Assembly (NCBI GenBank): GCA_032054765.1
Contig: DAMBSC010000004.1
Location: forward strand, 186,001 to 250,000
Length of the DNA stretch: 64,000 bases
Reading direction: 5' to 3'
Source of the DNA: DFXE01 sp032054765
GTDB taxonomy: Bacteria; Bacteroidota; Bacteroidia; Bacteroidales; Tannerellaceae
Shown here: piece after piece, positions 8,739-17,149 of the stretch
Numbering within the stretch: the stretch's first letter is position 1
Layout: every line of letters begins with the position of its first letter
The notes under the pieces: model-generated
The model's input: the letters and a program-made list of their open reading frames with translations, nothing else
Database searches by the model: none
What the model was told of the DNA's origin: nothing
Translations under genes and position numbers: made by a program

Positions 8739-9551
8739 ATGAGACTAATTATCGAACCGAATTACGAACTACTTTCGAAATGGGCTGCTAATTATGTGGC
8801 TGCCAAGATAAAAAAGGCGAATCCCTCGGAAAATAAACCTTTCGTATTGGGTCTTCCAACAGGTTCTTCGCCTCTGGGGATGTATAAAAACCTGATTGAA
8901 CTATATAAGAAAGGAGTAATCTCTTTCCGTCATATTATTACATTTAATATGGATGAATATGTAGGTTTACCACAAGATCATTCACAAAGTTATTACACAT
9001 TTATGTGGGAGAACTTTTTTAATCATATTGATATCCAAAAAGAGAATGTAAACATTCTGAATGGTAATGCTGCAGACCTAGAAAAAGAATGTGCCGATTA
9101 CGAAGCAAAGATTAAACAAGTGGGTGGTATCGACCTGTTCCTGGGTGGAATAGGCCCTGATGGACACATTGCCTTTAATGAACCAGGTTCTTCATTATCT
9201 TCCCGTACTCGGATTAAGACATTGACAACAGATACGATTATTGCTAATTCACGGTTCTTTGATAATGATATTAATAAAGTTCCTAAAACTGCAGTAACAG
9301 TTGGAGTAGGTACTGTTCTTGATGCTAAAGAAGTGCTGATTATGGTAAACGGGCATAACAAAGCACGTGCTCTACAGCAAGCAGTAGAAGGATCAATAAA
9401 TCAGATGTGGACTATTACAGCCCTGCAACTTCATCCAAAAGGTATCATTGTTGCTGATGAGGCAGCATGTGCAGAACTGAAAGTAGGAACCTATAATTAT
9501 TTTAAAGATATAGAAAAGGACAATGTATGTCCGGATAGTTTACTTACTTAA
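8739..9551 (+). CDS. nagB: Glucosamine-6-phosphate deaminase
   Basis: 270 residues, the usual NagB length. Converts glucosamine-6-phosphate to fructose-6-phosphate and ammonia, feeding host or microbial amino sugars into glycolysis. Motifs: LPTGSSPLGMYK (phosphate loop, about 41-52), FNMDEYVGL (catalytic Asp, about 70-78) and GGIGPDGHIAFNEPGSS (catalytic His and Glu, about 135-151). The stop codon shares one base with the ATG of the ammonia-lyase (TAATG at 9549-9553), so the sugar gene and the biosynthetic operon may be co-translated. Confidence 0.96.
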   Translation: MRLIIEPNYELLSKWAANYVAAKIKKANPSENKPFVLGLPTGSSPLGMYKNLIELYKKGVISFRHIITFNMDEYVGLPQDHSQSYYTFMWENFFNHIDIQKENVNILNGNAADLEKECADYEAKIKQVGGIDLFLGGIGPDGHIAFNEPGSSLSSRTRIKTLTTDTIIANSRFFDNDINKVPKTAVTVGVGTVLDAKEVLIMVNGHNKARALQQAVEGSINQMWTITALQLHPKGIIVADEAACAELKVGTYNYFKDIEKDNVCPDSLLT

Positions 9552-11098
9552 TGCACGACACTGTAATATATAACCCGGATACCAAACTCACCCTTAGCGA
9601 CATACAGGCTTTACTTATAAAAGGAAAAACCTTACAGCTATCGCAGGAAGCCTTACAGAAAGTAGACAAATGCTATACATTTCTACAGCACTTCTCTTCT
9701 GATAAGGTTATATATGGGATTAATACGGGATTCGGTCCAATGGCTCAATATCGGATTGACGATGATTCGTTACGTCAATTGCAATATAATATTATTCGAA
9801 GCCACTCTACCGGAGCAGGTAATCCCCTACCGCCTATTTATGTCAAAGCGGCGATGATTGCCCGATTGTTTACCTTCCTACAAGGACACTCTGGGGTTCA
9901 TATGGAGTTGGTAAATCTTTTGCTTGAGTTTATCAACAAAGATATTTATCCTTATATACCCGAACATGGAAGTGTAGGAGCCAGTGGAGATCTGGTTCAA
10001 TTGGCTCATATGGCATTAGCCCTGATCGGCGAAGGAGAAGTATTTTATAAGGATACACTTCGTTCGGCGGCAGAAGTTCTAAAAGAAGTTGGCATACGGC
10101 CATTTACGATCAGAATCCGTGAAGGACTTTCAGCAACTAACGGAACTTCCGTAATGACAGGTATAGGATTAGTCAATCTGATACATGCAAAACGAATCTT
10201 GTCTTGGGCAGTAATCGCTTCAGTAATGGTAAATGAAATTGCATCTTCGTATGACGATTTTATGTCACCGGTACTCAACAAATTGAAAGATCATGAAGGC
10301 CAACAAAAGGTTGCTGAAGCCATGCGCTACTGGATTGAAGGTAGCCAGTCTGTCCGCAAGCGGGAGAATGAATTGTTCGGACAAAATAACGAAAGTATAT
10401 TTGAGCATAAAGTACAACCCTACTATTCATTACGTTGTGTACCCCAAATCCTTGGTCCTGTTTACGACGAACTCATGAATGCCGAAAAGGTATTAATTAA
10501 TGAACTTAATTCAGTAGACGACAATCCTATTGTTGATCCCGAGACAGCAAATGTATACCACGGAGGTAATTTTCATGGAGATTATATTTCTTTTGAGATG
10601 GACAAATTAAAAATTGCCATCACGAAATTGACAATGCTTATGGAGCGTCAACTGAATTATTTATGCCATGACCGTATCAATGGAATTCTACCTCCTTTTC
10701 TTAACTTAGGAGTCTTGGGTCTCAATTATGGTTTACAGGCATCACAATTCACAGCGACTTCAACCACAGCAGAATGCCAGACATTATCAAACCCCATGTA
10801 CGTTCATAGTATTCCTAATAACAATGATAACCAAGACATTGTCAGCATGGGAACCAACTCGGCTTTAATTGCTAAAACAGTTATAGAAAATGCCTATCAG
10901 GTGATGGCCATCCACTTTATGGCTATAGTTCAAGCAGTAGATTGCGTGAAAAAAGAAGCATTTCTATCATCACGTACACGACAGGTATATAATGAAATCC
11001 GTGCATTTTTCCCTATCTTTGTCGAAGATACTCCTAAGTATAAGGATATAGAAGCCATGATAACATATTTAAAACAAAAAGAGATAACAACTTTATAA
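9551..11098 (+). CDS. Aromatic amino acid ammonia-lyase, probably tyrosine ammonia-lyase
   Basis: 515 residues, histidase/PAL superfamily. Would deaminate an aromatic amino acid without added cofactor, using the MIO group formed from A144-S145-G146 (GSVGASGDLVQLAHMAL). The region IYGINTGFGPMAQYR and the segment QYNIIRSHSTGAG around the substrate-selectivity site closely resemble, from memory, the Flavobacterium johnsoniae tyrosine ammonia-lyase. That enzyme also carries SH at this position, so the SH pair does not prove a histidase. The strongest argument for tyrosine (giving 4-coumarate, an aryl-polyene starter) is the operon: synthases, ACP, dehydratase, thioesterase and methyltransferase follow at once. 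A stand-alone histidine utilisation role is less likely because hutU, hutI and ftcD are absent. Confidence 0.85.
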   Translation: MHDTVIYNPDTKLTLSDIQALLIKGKTLQLSQEALQKVDKCYTFLQHFSSDKVIYGINTGFGPMAQYRIDDDSLRQLQYNIIRSHSTGAGNPLPPIYVKAAMIARLFTFLQGHSGVHMELVNLLLEFINKDIYPYIPEHGSVGASGDLVQLAHMALALIGEGEVFYKDTLRSAAEVLKEVGIRPFTIRIREGLSATNGTSVMTGIGLVNLIHAKRILSWAVIASVMVNEIASSYDDFMSPVLNKLKDHEGQQKVAEAMRYWIEGSQSVRKRENELFGQNNESIFEHKVQPYYSLRCVPQILGPVYDELMNAEKVLINELNSVDDNPIVDPETANVYHGGNFHGDYISFEMDKLKIAITKLTMLMERQLNYLCHDRINGILPPFLNLGVLGLNYGLQASQFTATSTTAECQTLSNPMYVHSIPNNNDNQDIVSMGTNSALIAKTVIENAYQVMAIHFMAIVQAVDCVKKEAFLSSRTRQVYNEIRAFFPIFVEDTPKYKDIEAMITYLKQKEITTL

Positions 11099-11100
11099 CG

Positions 11101-12324
11101 ATGAAAAGAGTAGTGATTACAGGTATGGGTATTTACTCTTGCATCGGTAAAAACCGGGAAGAGGTGACTGACTCGCTATTCCAAGGCAAGTCTGGTATTG
11201 GTACCGATCCGGTTCGTAAAGAATACGGATATCGCTCATCGTTAACCGGATTAATCGAAAAACCGGATCTAAAACCCCTGTTAGACAGAAAAAAAAGAGG
11301 AAGCCTCTCCGAACAAGCAGAATATGCATATATCTCCACAGTTGAGGCCTTTCAACAGGCAGGTATAGATCAAGATTATCTGAGTAAAAACACAGTAGGC
11401 ATATTATACGGTAACGATAGTAGTACCGAACCCGTTATTCAGGCCATTGACACCATTAGAAAGAAACGCAATACAATGTTAGTAGGATCAGGCTCAGTAT
11501 TCCAGAGTATGAATTCTACTGTAACAATGAACCTCTCTGTTATATTCAATTTAAGAGGAATAAACTTTACTGTTTCCGGAGCATGTGCAAGTGGATCGCA
11601 TGCTATAGGAATGGGATATATATTAATCCGTGATGGCCTGCAAGATTGTGTTGTTTGTGGAGGAGCGCAGGAAGTCAATATGAATTCGGTAGGTAGTTTC
11701 GATGGTTTAGCCGCTTTCTCTCTACGTGAAGGCGAACCAACAAAAGCCTCACGACCATTCGATAAGAATCGTGATGGACTGGTTCCCAGTGGAGGGGCTG
11801 CGACCCTGATATTGGAAAGTTACGAATCTGCAAAACATAGAGGGGCAAAGATACTAGGGGAAGTTGTTGGTTATGGCTTCTCATCAAACGGAGACCACCT
11901 TTCGGTTCCAAATATAGAAGGCCCTCGGCTGTCGTTGGAAATGGCTTTAAAAGATGCAGCATTACAACCCCGTGATATAGAATATCTCAATGCGCATGCA
12001 ACGTCTACTCCCATTGGAGATTTAAATGAGGCCAAAGCGATCTTACAGGCTTTTGGAGATATCAAACCGTATGTAGCTTCTACCAAATCAATAACCGGAC
12101 ATGAATTGTGGATGGCAGGTGCTAGCGAAATCGTTTATTCAATATTAATGATGCAACACGATTTCATTGCGCCCAACCTGAATTTTGAAGAGCCAGACGA
12201 AGTATCAGCTTTACTGAATATACCAACACAAACCATTCAGACCCGGTTCGACACTTTTATGTCTAATTCTTTTGGTTTCGGAGGTACGAACGCAACATTG
12301 ATTATTAAAAAATATATACCATAA
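11101..12324 (+). CDS. Beta-ketoacyl-ACP synthase (FabF/KAS II type)
   Basis: 407 residues, 2 nt after the ammonia-lyase. Decarboxylative condensing enzyme for chain extension. The thiolase-fold triad is complete: C162 (VSGACASG), H299 (NAHATSTP) and H334 with K329 (TKSITGHELWMAGASE). The C-terminal glycine loop FGFGGTNA is intact. The operon setting points to polyene chain building rather than bulk fatty acid synthesis. It could pair with the second synthase at 15446-17149. Confidence 0.93.
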   Translation: MKRVVITGMGIYSCIGKNREEVTDSLFQGKSGIGTDPVRKEYGYRSSLTGLIEKPDLKPLLDRKKRGSLSEQAEYAYISTVEAFQQAGIDQDYLSKNTVGILYGNDSSTEPVIQAIDTIRKKRNTMLVGSGSVFQSMNSTVTMNLSVIFNLRGINFTVSGACASGSHAIGMGYILIRDGLQDCVVCGGAQEVNMNSVGSFDGLAAFSLREGEPTKASRPFDKNRDGLVPSGGAATLILESYESAKHRGAKILGEVVGYGFSSNGDHLSVPNIEGPRLSLEMALKDAALQPRDIEYLNAHATSTPIGDLNEAKAILQAFGDIKPYVASTKSITGHELWMAGASEIVYSILMMQHDFIAPNLNFEEPDEVSALLNIPTQTIQTRFDTFMSNSFGFGGTNATLIIKKYIP

Positions 12325-12341
12325 TCTTCCTAATAATTCAG

Positions 12342-12596
12342 ATGACAAAAGACGAACTAATTGAAAAGATAAATCAACTATTGGTTGAAGAATTTGAAGC
12401 AGACACAGAGTTGATAAAGGCCGATGCTTCATTAAAAGAAACGCTCGAATTAGACAGTTTAGACATGATTGACGTTGTTGTGATGGTGGAACAACATTTT
12501 GGATTGACATTAAAACCTGAAGATTTTGCTTCTATCAAGACATTCCAGGATTTCTATGACATTATCGATTCACATATGAATGAATCAGAAAAATAA
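12342..12596 (+). CDS. Acyl carrier protein
   Basis: 84 residues, acidic. The phosphopantetheine attachment serine is S39 in ELDSLDMIDVV, matching the DSL consensus. It would carry the growing chain between the synthases and dehydratase of this operon. It lies 17 nt after the first synthase, and its end overlaps the acyltransferase start by 17 nt. A dedicated ACP inside such an operon is typical of aryl-polyene and flexirubin-like clusters. Confidence 0.93.
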   Translation: MTKDELIEKINQLLVEEFEADTELIKADASLKETLELDSLDMIDVVVMVEQHFGLTLKPEDFASIKTFQDFYDIIDSHMNESEK

Positions 12597-13479
12597 TAAT
12601 ACATGGAAAGGTAAAACCCGTGGAGGTTTATTCGGATACCGGTTTTTCATTTCCCTTATCAGATTATTAGGGATTCGGGCTGCGTATATCTTTCTGGCAG
12701 GTGTTGTTATTTATTTTATACCTTTTGCACCTAAAGCAACACGAGCAACCTGGCGTTATTCCCGTCAAATTCTTCATTATGGACTTTTCCGTTCCGTAAT
12801 ATTTCTGTTTCTTAATTATTACAGATTCGGACAAACACTAATTGATAAAGTGGCTATCGGTTCGGGCATAACAGAGGACTATGATTTTCACTTTGACGAC
12901 AATCTGAAAAATTTGCTGGATTTGTTGAATGGAGACGAAGGGGTTATTATGATAGGTGCACACGTAGGAAATTGGGAAGTCGGAACACCCTTCTTCGGTG
13001 AATACGCAAAAAAAATGAATATAGTCCTATATGACGCCGAATACCAAAAGATAAAAGAATTACTAGCCAAACAAGTGGCAATTCCGGATTATAAAATCAT
13101 TCCGGTCAATGAAGATGATCTGAATCATGTATTTAAGATAAAAGAGGCATTAGAGAATAAAGAATATATATGCTTTCAGGGAGATCGTTATACAGAAGGT
13201 TCGAAAACGTTTCGCATAAAATTTATGGGAAAAGAAGCCGATTTCCCTGCAGGACTATTTGTTCTTGCTGCCCGGTTACAAGTTCCGGTTGTTTTCTATT
13301 TTGCCGTCAGGGAAAGAGGCATGCGATATAATTTCAACTTCACAATAGCCGAGCCGGTAGAGAGAAACCGGAAAGTAAATCCCGAATATAAACTACTGAA
13401 ACAATATGTTACGACCCTCGAATCGGTTGTTAACAAATACCCTGAGCAATGGTATAATTATTATGACTTCTGGAAATAA
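12580..13479 (+). CDS. LpxL/HtrB-like lysophospholipid acyltransferase
   Basis: 299 residues, lipid A biosynthesis acyltransferase family. One N-terminal membrane segment (about 23-48) precedes the catalytic domain with the HX4E motif H128-VGNW-E133 (GAHVGNWEVG). The C-terminal half has the QGDRYTEGS segment and FPAGLFVLAARLQVPVVF. In aryl-polyene pathways such enzymes are thought to attach the finished acyl group to an outer-membrane lipid; here that role is inferred from the operon. It overlaps the ACP by 17 nt and ends 4 nt before the methyltransferase start. Confidence 0.9.
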   Translation: MNQKNNNTWKGKTRGGLFGYRFFISLIRLLGIRAAYIFLAGVVIYFIPFAPKATRATWRYSRQILHYGLFRSVIFLFLNYYRFGQTLIDKVAIGSGITEDYDFHFDDNLKNLLDLLNGDEGVIMIGAHVGNWEVGTPFFGEYAKKMNIVLYDAEYQKIKELLAKQVAIPDYKIIPVNEDDLNHVFKIKEALENKEYICFQGDRYTEGSKTFRIKFMGKEADFPAGLFVLAARLQVPVVFYFAVRERGMRYNFNFTIAEPVERNRKVNPEYKLLKQYVTTLESVVNKYPEQWYNYYDFWK

Positions 13480-13483
13480 ACAT

Positions 13484-14569
13484 ATGAATCTATCATCCCC
13501 ACAAAAAGAAATATACGCAAAAGATCGTCTCAATGCTGTTCAGGCACAACGATTAGCACAGGAAATAGCTTTCGGACCAATAGTATTCCAGGTATCCCGC
13601 TTAATGTTAAAATTTGGGATATTGGAACTATTAAGAGATTCGCAGAACGGTCTTTCATTAACAGAGATAAAAGAAAAGACTAACCTTTCTAAATATGCAA
13701 TACAAGTACTTTTAGAGTCTTCTCTTACGATCGGAACAATCCTTCTGAAAGAGGGGAAATTCCATCTGGCGAAAGCAGGATGGTTTTTGCTGACGGATGA
13801 AATGGCAAGGATAAATATCGATTTCAATCACGATGTCAACTATCTTGGCATGTACAATCTTGAAGAATCACTGGTTGATGGTAGACCCGAAGGTCTAAAA
13901 GTATTCGGCAATTGGCCGACAATCTACGAAGGTCTTTCAAATCTCCCGGAGCAGGTACAAAAAAGCTGGTTTGCTTTCGATCATTTTTATTCTGATAATT
14001 CATTCCGACAGGCATTGGATGTCGTTTTCAGTAGAGAGGTAAAAACGTTGTTGGATGTTGGCGGCAATACCGGGCGTTGGGCATTACAATGCGTCAATCA
14101 CTCATCGGATGTTGAAGTGACAATTCTGGACCTACCTCAACAATTAGAAACGATGCGGGTACAGATTGAGGAGGAGAAAAATGCCTCACGTATACATGGG
14201 TATCCGGCCAATCTACTTGATAAAAAAACTCTGTTTCCTACAGGTTTCAATGCTATATGGATGAGCCAGTTCCTTGATTGCTTTTCGGAAGAACAAGTAC
14301 TGAGTATACTTTCACGTGCGGCACGTTCGATGGATAAAGACACACATCTTTATATTATGGAGACATTCTGGGACCGTCAACGATTCGAAACAGCATCCTA
14401 TTGTCTGGCACAGACCAGTCTATACTTTACTGCAATGGCAAACGGAAATAGTAAAATGTACTATTCAGAGGATATGGAAAGGTTGGTAAAAGAAGCCGGA
14501 CTAACTATCGAAAAGACATATGATGGGCTTGGTTTAGGGCATAGTATTATAGAATGTAAATTAAAATAA
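13484..14569 (+). CDS. SAM-dependent methyltransferase (O-methyltransferase family 2-like)
   Basis: 361 residues from the ATG at 13484, chosen because it lies 4 nt after the upstream stop; in-frame ATGs at 13406 and 13463 would overlap the acyltransferase. An N-terminal winged-helix dimerisation region (about 30-95, ILELLRDSQNGLSLTEIKEK) precedes the Rossmann core with the SAM loop TLLDVGGNTGRWALQC and the acidic strand end ILDLPQQ. It would methylate the aryl head group or the chain; family 2 enzymes usually act on phenolic oxygens. The product stop is 2 nt before the dehydratase ATG. Confidence 0.88.
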   Translation: MNLSSPQKEIYAKDRLNAVQAQRLAQEIAFGPIVFQVSRLMLKFGILELLRDSQNGLSLTEIKEKTNLSKYAIQVLLESSLTIGTILLKEGKFHLAKAGWFLLTDEMARINIDFNHDVNYLGMYNLEESLVDGRPEGLKVFGNWPTIYEGLSNLPEQVQKSWFAFDHFYSDNSFRQALDVVFSREVKTLLDVGGNTGRWALQCVNHSSDVEVTILDLPQQLETMRVQIEEEKNASRIHGYPANLLDKKTLFPTGFNAIWMSQFLDCFSEEQVLSILSRAARSMDKDTHLYIMETFWDRQRFETASYCLAQTSLYFTAMANGNSKMYYSEDMERLVKEAGLTIEKTYDGLGLGHSIIECKLK

Positions 14570-14571
14570 AC

Positions 14572-15021
14572 ATGATAAGCAATCCTTTTCATACCCCTAT
14601 TCTGGCAGGTGATCAGATACTGGCACTTATCCCCCAACGATCACCGATCGTAATGATAGATAGTTTGTATGGAGTACATGATAACCTTTCATATACCGGA
14701 CTGACCATCAATGAATCAAATATTTTTTGTACTGATGGGATATTCAGTGAATGTGGAGTGATTGAACATATTGCCCAGTCTGCTGCGGCACGAGTTGGTT
14801 ATATCTTTACAAATAAAAACGAACCGGTACCTCTTGGCTTTATCGGCTCAGTAGACAAAATGAAGTTCCATTCCCTACCTCAGGTGGGAGATATGTTGCA
14901 AACCACAATAGAGGTTAAACAGGAAGTGTTCGATATAACCATGGTGTCAGCGACAGTATATGCAGGTGAAAAGTTGATAGCAGAAGGATTATTAAAGATA
15001 TTTTTAAAGAAAGAAAAATGA
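14572..15021 (+). CDS. Hotdog-fold 3-hydroxyacyl-ACP dehydratase-like protein
   Basis: 149 residues, related to FabZ and to the small dehydratases of aryl-polyene clusters. The region IPQRSPIVMIDSL matches the FabZ N-terminal strand and CGVIEHIAQSAAARVG matches the central hotdog helix with its acidic residue. The usual catalytic histidine of the FabZ GHFP motif is not seen at its expected place (TDGIFSECG), so either another residue serves or the protein is a structural or product-binding partner. It overlaps the following thioesterase by 4 nt (ATGA). Confidence 0.78.
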   Translation: MISNPFHTPILAGDQILALIPQRSPIVMIDSLYGVHDNLSYTGLTINESNIFCTDGIFSECGVIEHIAQSAAARVGYIFTNKNEPVPLGFIGSVDKMKFHSLPQVGDMLQTTIEVKQEVFDITMVSATVYAGEKLIAEGLLKIFLKKEK

Positions 15022-15461
15022 AACGGAACAAAGAACGGATAGTTGTACTGACAAACCGGAAAACAATAAATGTACGCTTTAGTGACCTCGATCCCATGCA
15101 GGTGGTATGGCACGGCCAGTATGTACGTTATTTTGAAGATGGACGCGAATCCTTCGGCCGACAATACAAGATAGGATACCACGATATATCCGAAGCCGGT
15201 TTCTATGTTCCTATCGTAGAGCTGAACCTACAATATAAACAATCCTTACGTTATGGAGAACAAGCTATTGTTGAGACCCGATATATTAAGACACATGCCG
15301 CAAAGATCATATTCGATTATACCATCTATCGCGAAAGCGATCAAAGCGTAGCAGCCACGGGATCAACTATTCAGGTTTTTATCGATAAGGAATCCGGACA
15401 ACTCGAATTAAACAGCCCTGACTTCTATCTCGACTGGAAAGAGAAATGGAACATCCGGTAA
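15018..15461 (+). CDS. 4-hydroxybenzoyl-CoA thioesterase-family protein
   Basis: 147 residues, single hotdog domain of the YbgC/4HBT family. The diagnostic region VRFSDLDPMQVVWHGQYVRY carries the acidic residues D23 and D25 and His 32, as in active thioesterases. It would release or edit acyl groups from the carrier in this pathway. The start overlaps the dehydratase by 4 nt and the end overlaps the second synthase by 16 nt, so translation is probably coupled. Confidence 0.9.
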   Translation: MKRNKERIVVLTNRKTINVRFSDLDPMQVVWHGQYVRYFEDGRESFGRQYKIGYHDISEAGFYVPIVELNLQYKQSLRYGEQAIVETRYIKTHAAKIIFDYTIYRESDQSVAATGSTIQVFIDKESGQLELNSPDFYLDWKEKWNIR

Positions 15462-17149
15462 AAATATATATTACAGCCGACACCATTATAAGTTCTCTGG
15501 GGTTTACAACCGGGGAGAATATGGATCATATCCGGAACTATCAGACAGGTATAAGTCAGATAAACGATAAAAATCTCTACTCCTACCCTTTTATGGGAGG
15601 TCAGATAGATGAAGATTGTCTACAAAAAGAAACTTCTGCTTACAAAGGATATACCCATATGGAACAGCTTTTTCTACTGGCCATTGGCGAAGTAATCAAG
15701 CAAAGCGGAGTAAACATCACTACTCCTGATTGTATTCTTATCCTCTCTACCACTAAGGGTAATATCAACAAATCTCTTCCTGAAATGGGTCAACACATTG
15801 GGGATTATTTCGGATTTCCAGCATCCCCTATTATTATTTCAAGTGCATGCATTTCAGGAGTATCCGCTTTAATAGTTGCTTCCCGTTTAATACGTGAAGG
15901 TAAATACAAACATGCTATTGTAGCAGGAGGTGATCTATTAAGCAGGTTTGTAATAAGCGGTTTTCAATCGTTCAAATCTGTTAGTCCGGAAATATGCCGA
16001 CCATATGATAAAGAAAGAGACGGCCTTTCACTGGGAGAGGCATGCGGAGTCGTATTGGTTACGTCAGACAAACAATTGGTGCATGATACATTACCCATCG
16101 TAATAGAAGGTGGAGCAATAAGTAATGATGCTAACCATATTTCAGGCCCTTCACGCACTGGTGACGGTCTCTATATCGCCATATCCAAGGCCATGTCCGA
16201 AAACGAATTGAAAACAGGAGATATCTCCTTTATCAATGCACATGGAACAGCGACTATATATAACGATGAAATGGAATCCAAAGCAATCCATTTAGCCGGA
16301 CTGGATGATAAACCCGTCAATAGTCTGAAATCTTACTGGGGGCATACTCTGGGGGCCTCCGGTATTATTGAGAGTATCGCTTGTATGGAACAACTCAGAA
16401 CGGGAGAATTGTTCGGAACTTTCGGCTTTGTAGAATCAAACGTGACGTACCCTTTATATATTACTGCTGAGCATCGCGCATTAGAGATGCAACGCTGCCT
16501 GAAAACAGCCTCCGGTTTTGGGGGATGCAATGCCGCTATTATTTTGGCTCTTGAAAACCATACAAAACCTATCAGGATATTTAATCTCCGGCATCCGAAA
16601 GTAGTCCATACATGTGTTATAGAAAACGGTAAAATAACAAAAGACAGTAAAACCGTTTTTAAAGCCGAGAATGAAACAGATTTCGCTTCATTTATACGTG
16701 CTGCATACAAAAATGCACCACAAGAAGGACATAAGTTCTTCAAGATGGATAACCTCTGCAAATTAGGATACATTGCAGCCGAATATCTCCTTTCAGAGAT
16801 AGACCTTACTACATATAAACCCAATGAAATAGGTATAATTCTGTCAAACGCCTCCGCCTCATTAGATACCGACTTCAAACACCAACAGATTATTGATACA
16901 TACGGAGACAGGGAAACAAGTCCAGCCGTTTTCGTTTACACATTACCGAATGTTGTAATGGGCGAAATCTGTATTCACCATAAAATAAAAGGAGAAAACA
17001 CATTCTTTATTAGTTCTGAATACAATGAATCCTTTATCAAAGAATATGCCGCCTCAACCATGAAACACCAAAACCTCCGTTTATGCATCATCGGTTGGTG
17101 TGAACTATTTGGTGAACATTATAAAGCCTCTTTTGAGCTGATCGAATAA
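15446..17149 (+). CDS. Beta-ketoacyl synthase fused to a degenerate C-terminal synthase-like half
   Basis: 567 residues, about 160 longer than a usual KAS. Residues 1-370 form a full synthase with the triad C135 (SSACISG), H266 (NAHGTAT) and H300 with K295 (LKSYWGHTLGASG), ending in SGFGGCNAAIIL. Residues about 375-567 look like the N-terminal half of a second synthase: VYTLPNVVMGEICIHHKIKG and then FFISSEYNES, where Tyr 526 falls where the active cysteine would be. Small separate proteins resembling that half (Ketoacyl-synt_2 type) are known in aryl-polyene-like clusters; here it is fused. Last gene of the operon; its end overlaps the convergent hydrolase by 31 nt. Confidence 0.85.
   Translation: MEHPVKIYITADTIISSLGFTTGENMDHIRNYQTGISQINDKNLYSYPFMGGQIDEDCLQKETSAYKGYTHMEQLFLLAIGEVIKQSGVNITTPDCILILSTTKGNINKSLPEMGQHIGDYFGFPASPIIISSACISGVSALIVASRLIREGKYKHAIVAGGDLLSRFVISGFQSFKSVSPEICRPYDKERDGLSLGEACGVVLVTSDKQLVHDTLPIVIEGGAISNDANHISGPSRTGDGLYIAISKAMSENELKTGDISFINAHGTATIYNDEMESKAIHLAGLDDKPVNSLKSYWGHTLGASGIIESIACMEQLRTGELFGTFGFVESNVTYPLYITAEHRALEMQRCLKTASGFGGCNAAIILALENHTKPIRIFNLRHPKVVHTCVIENGKITKDSKTVFKAENETDFASFIRAAYKNAPQEGHKFFKMDNLCKLGYIAAEYLLSEIDLTTYKPNEIGIILSNASASLDTDFKHQQIIDTYGDRETSPAVFVYTLPNVVMGEICIHHKIKGENTFFISSEYNESFIKEYAASTMKHQNLRLCIIGWCELFGEHYKASFELIE

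Noticed and set aside
9551..11098. Histidine ammonia-lyase (hutH) from the Ser-His pair in IIRSHSTG
   Set aside because: Known Flavobacterium tyrosine lyase shares this pair, and no other histidine-utilisation gene is nearby.
16333..16878. 181-residue minus-strand frame
   Set aside because: Opposite the fused synthase gene, no start context and no recognisable domain.
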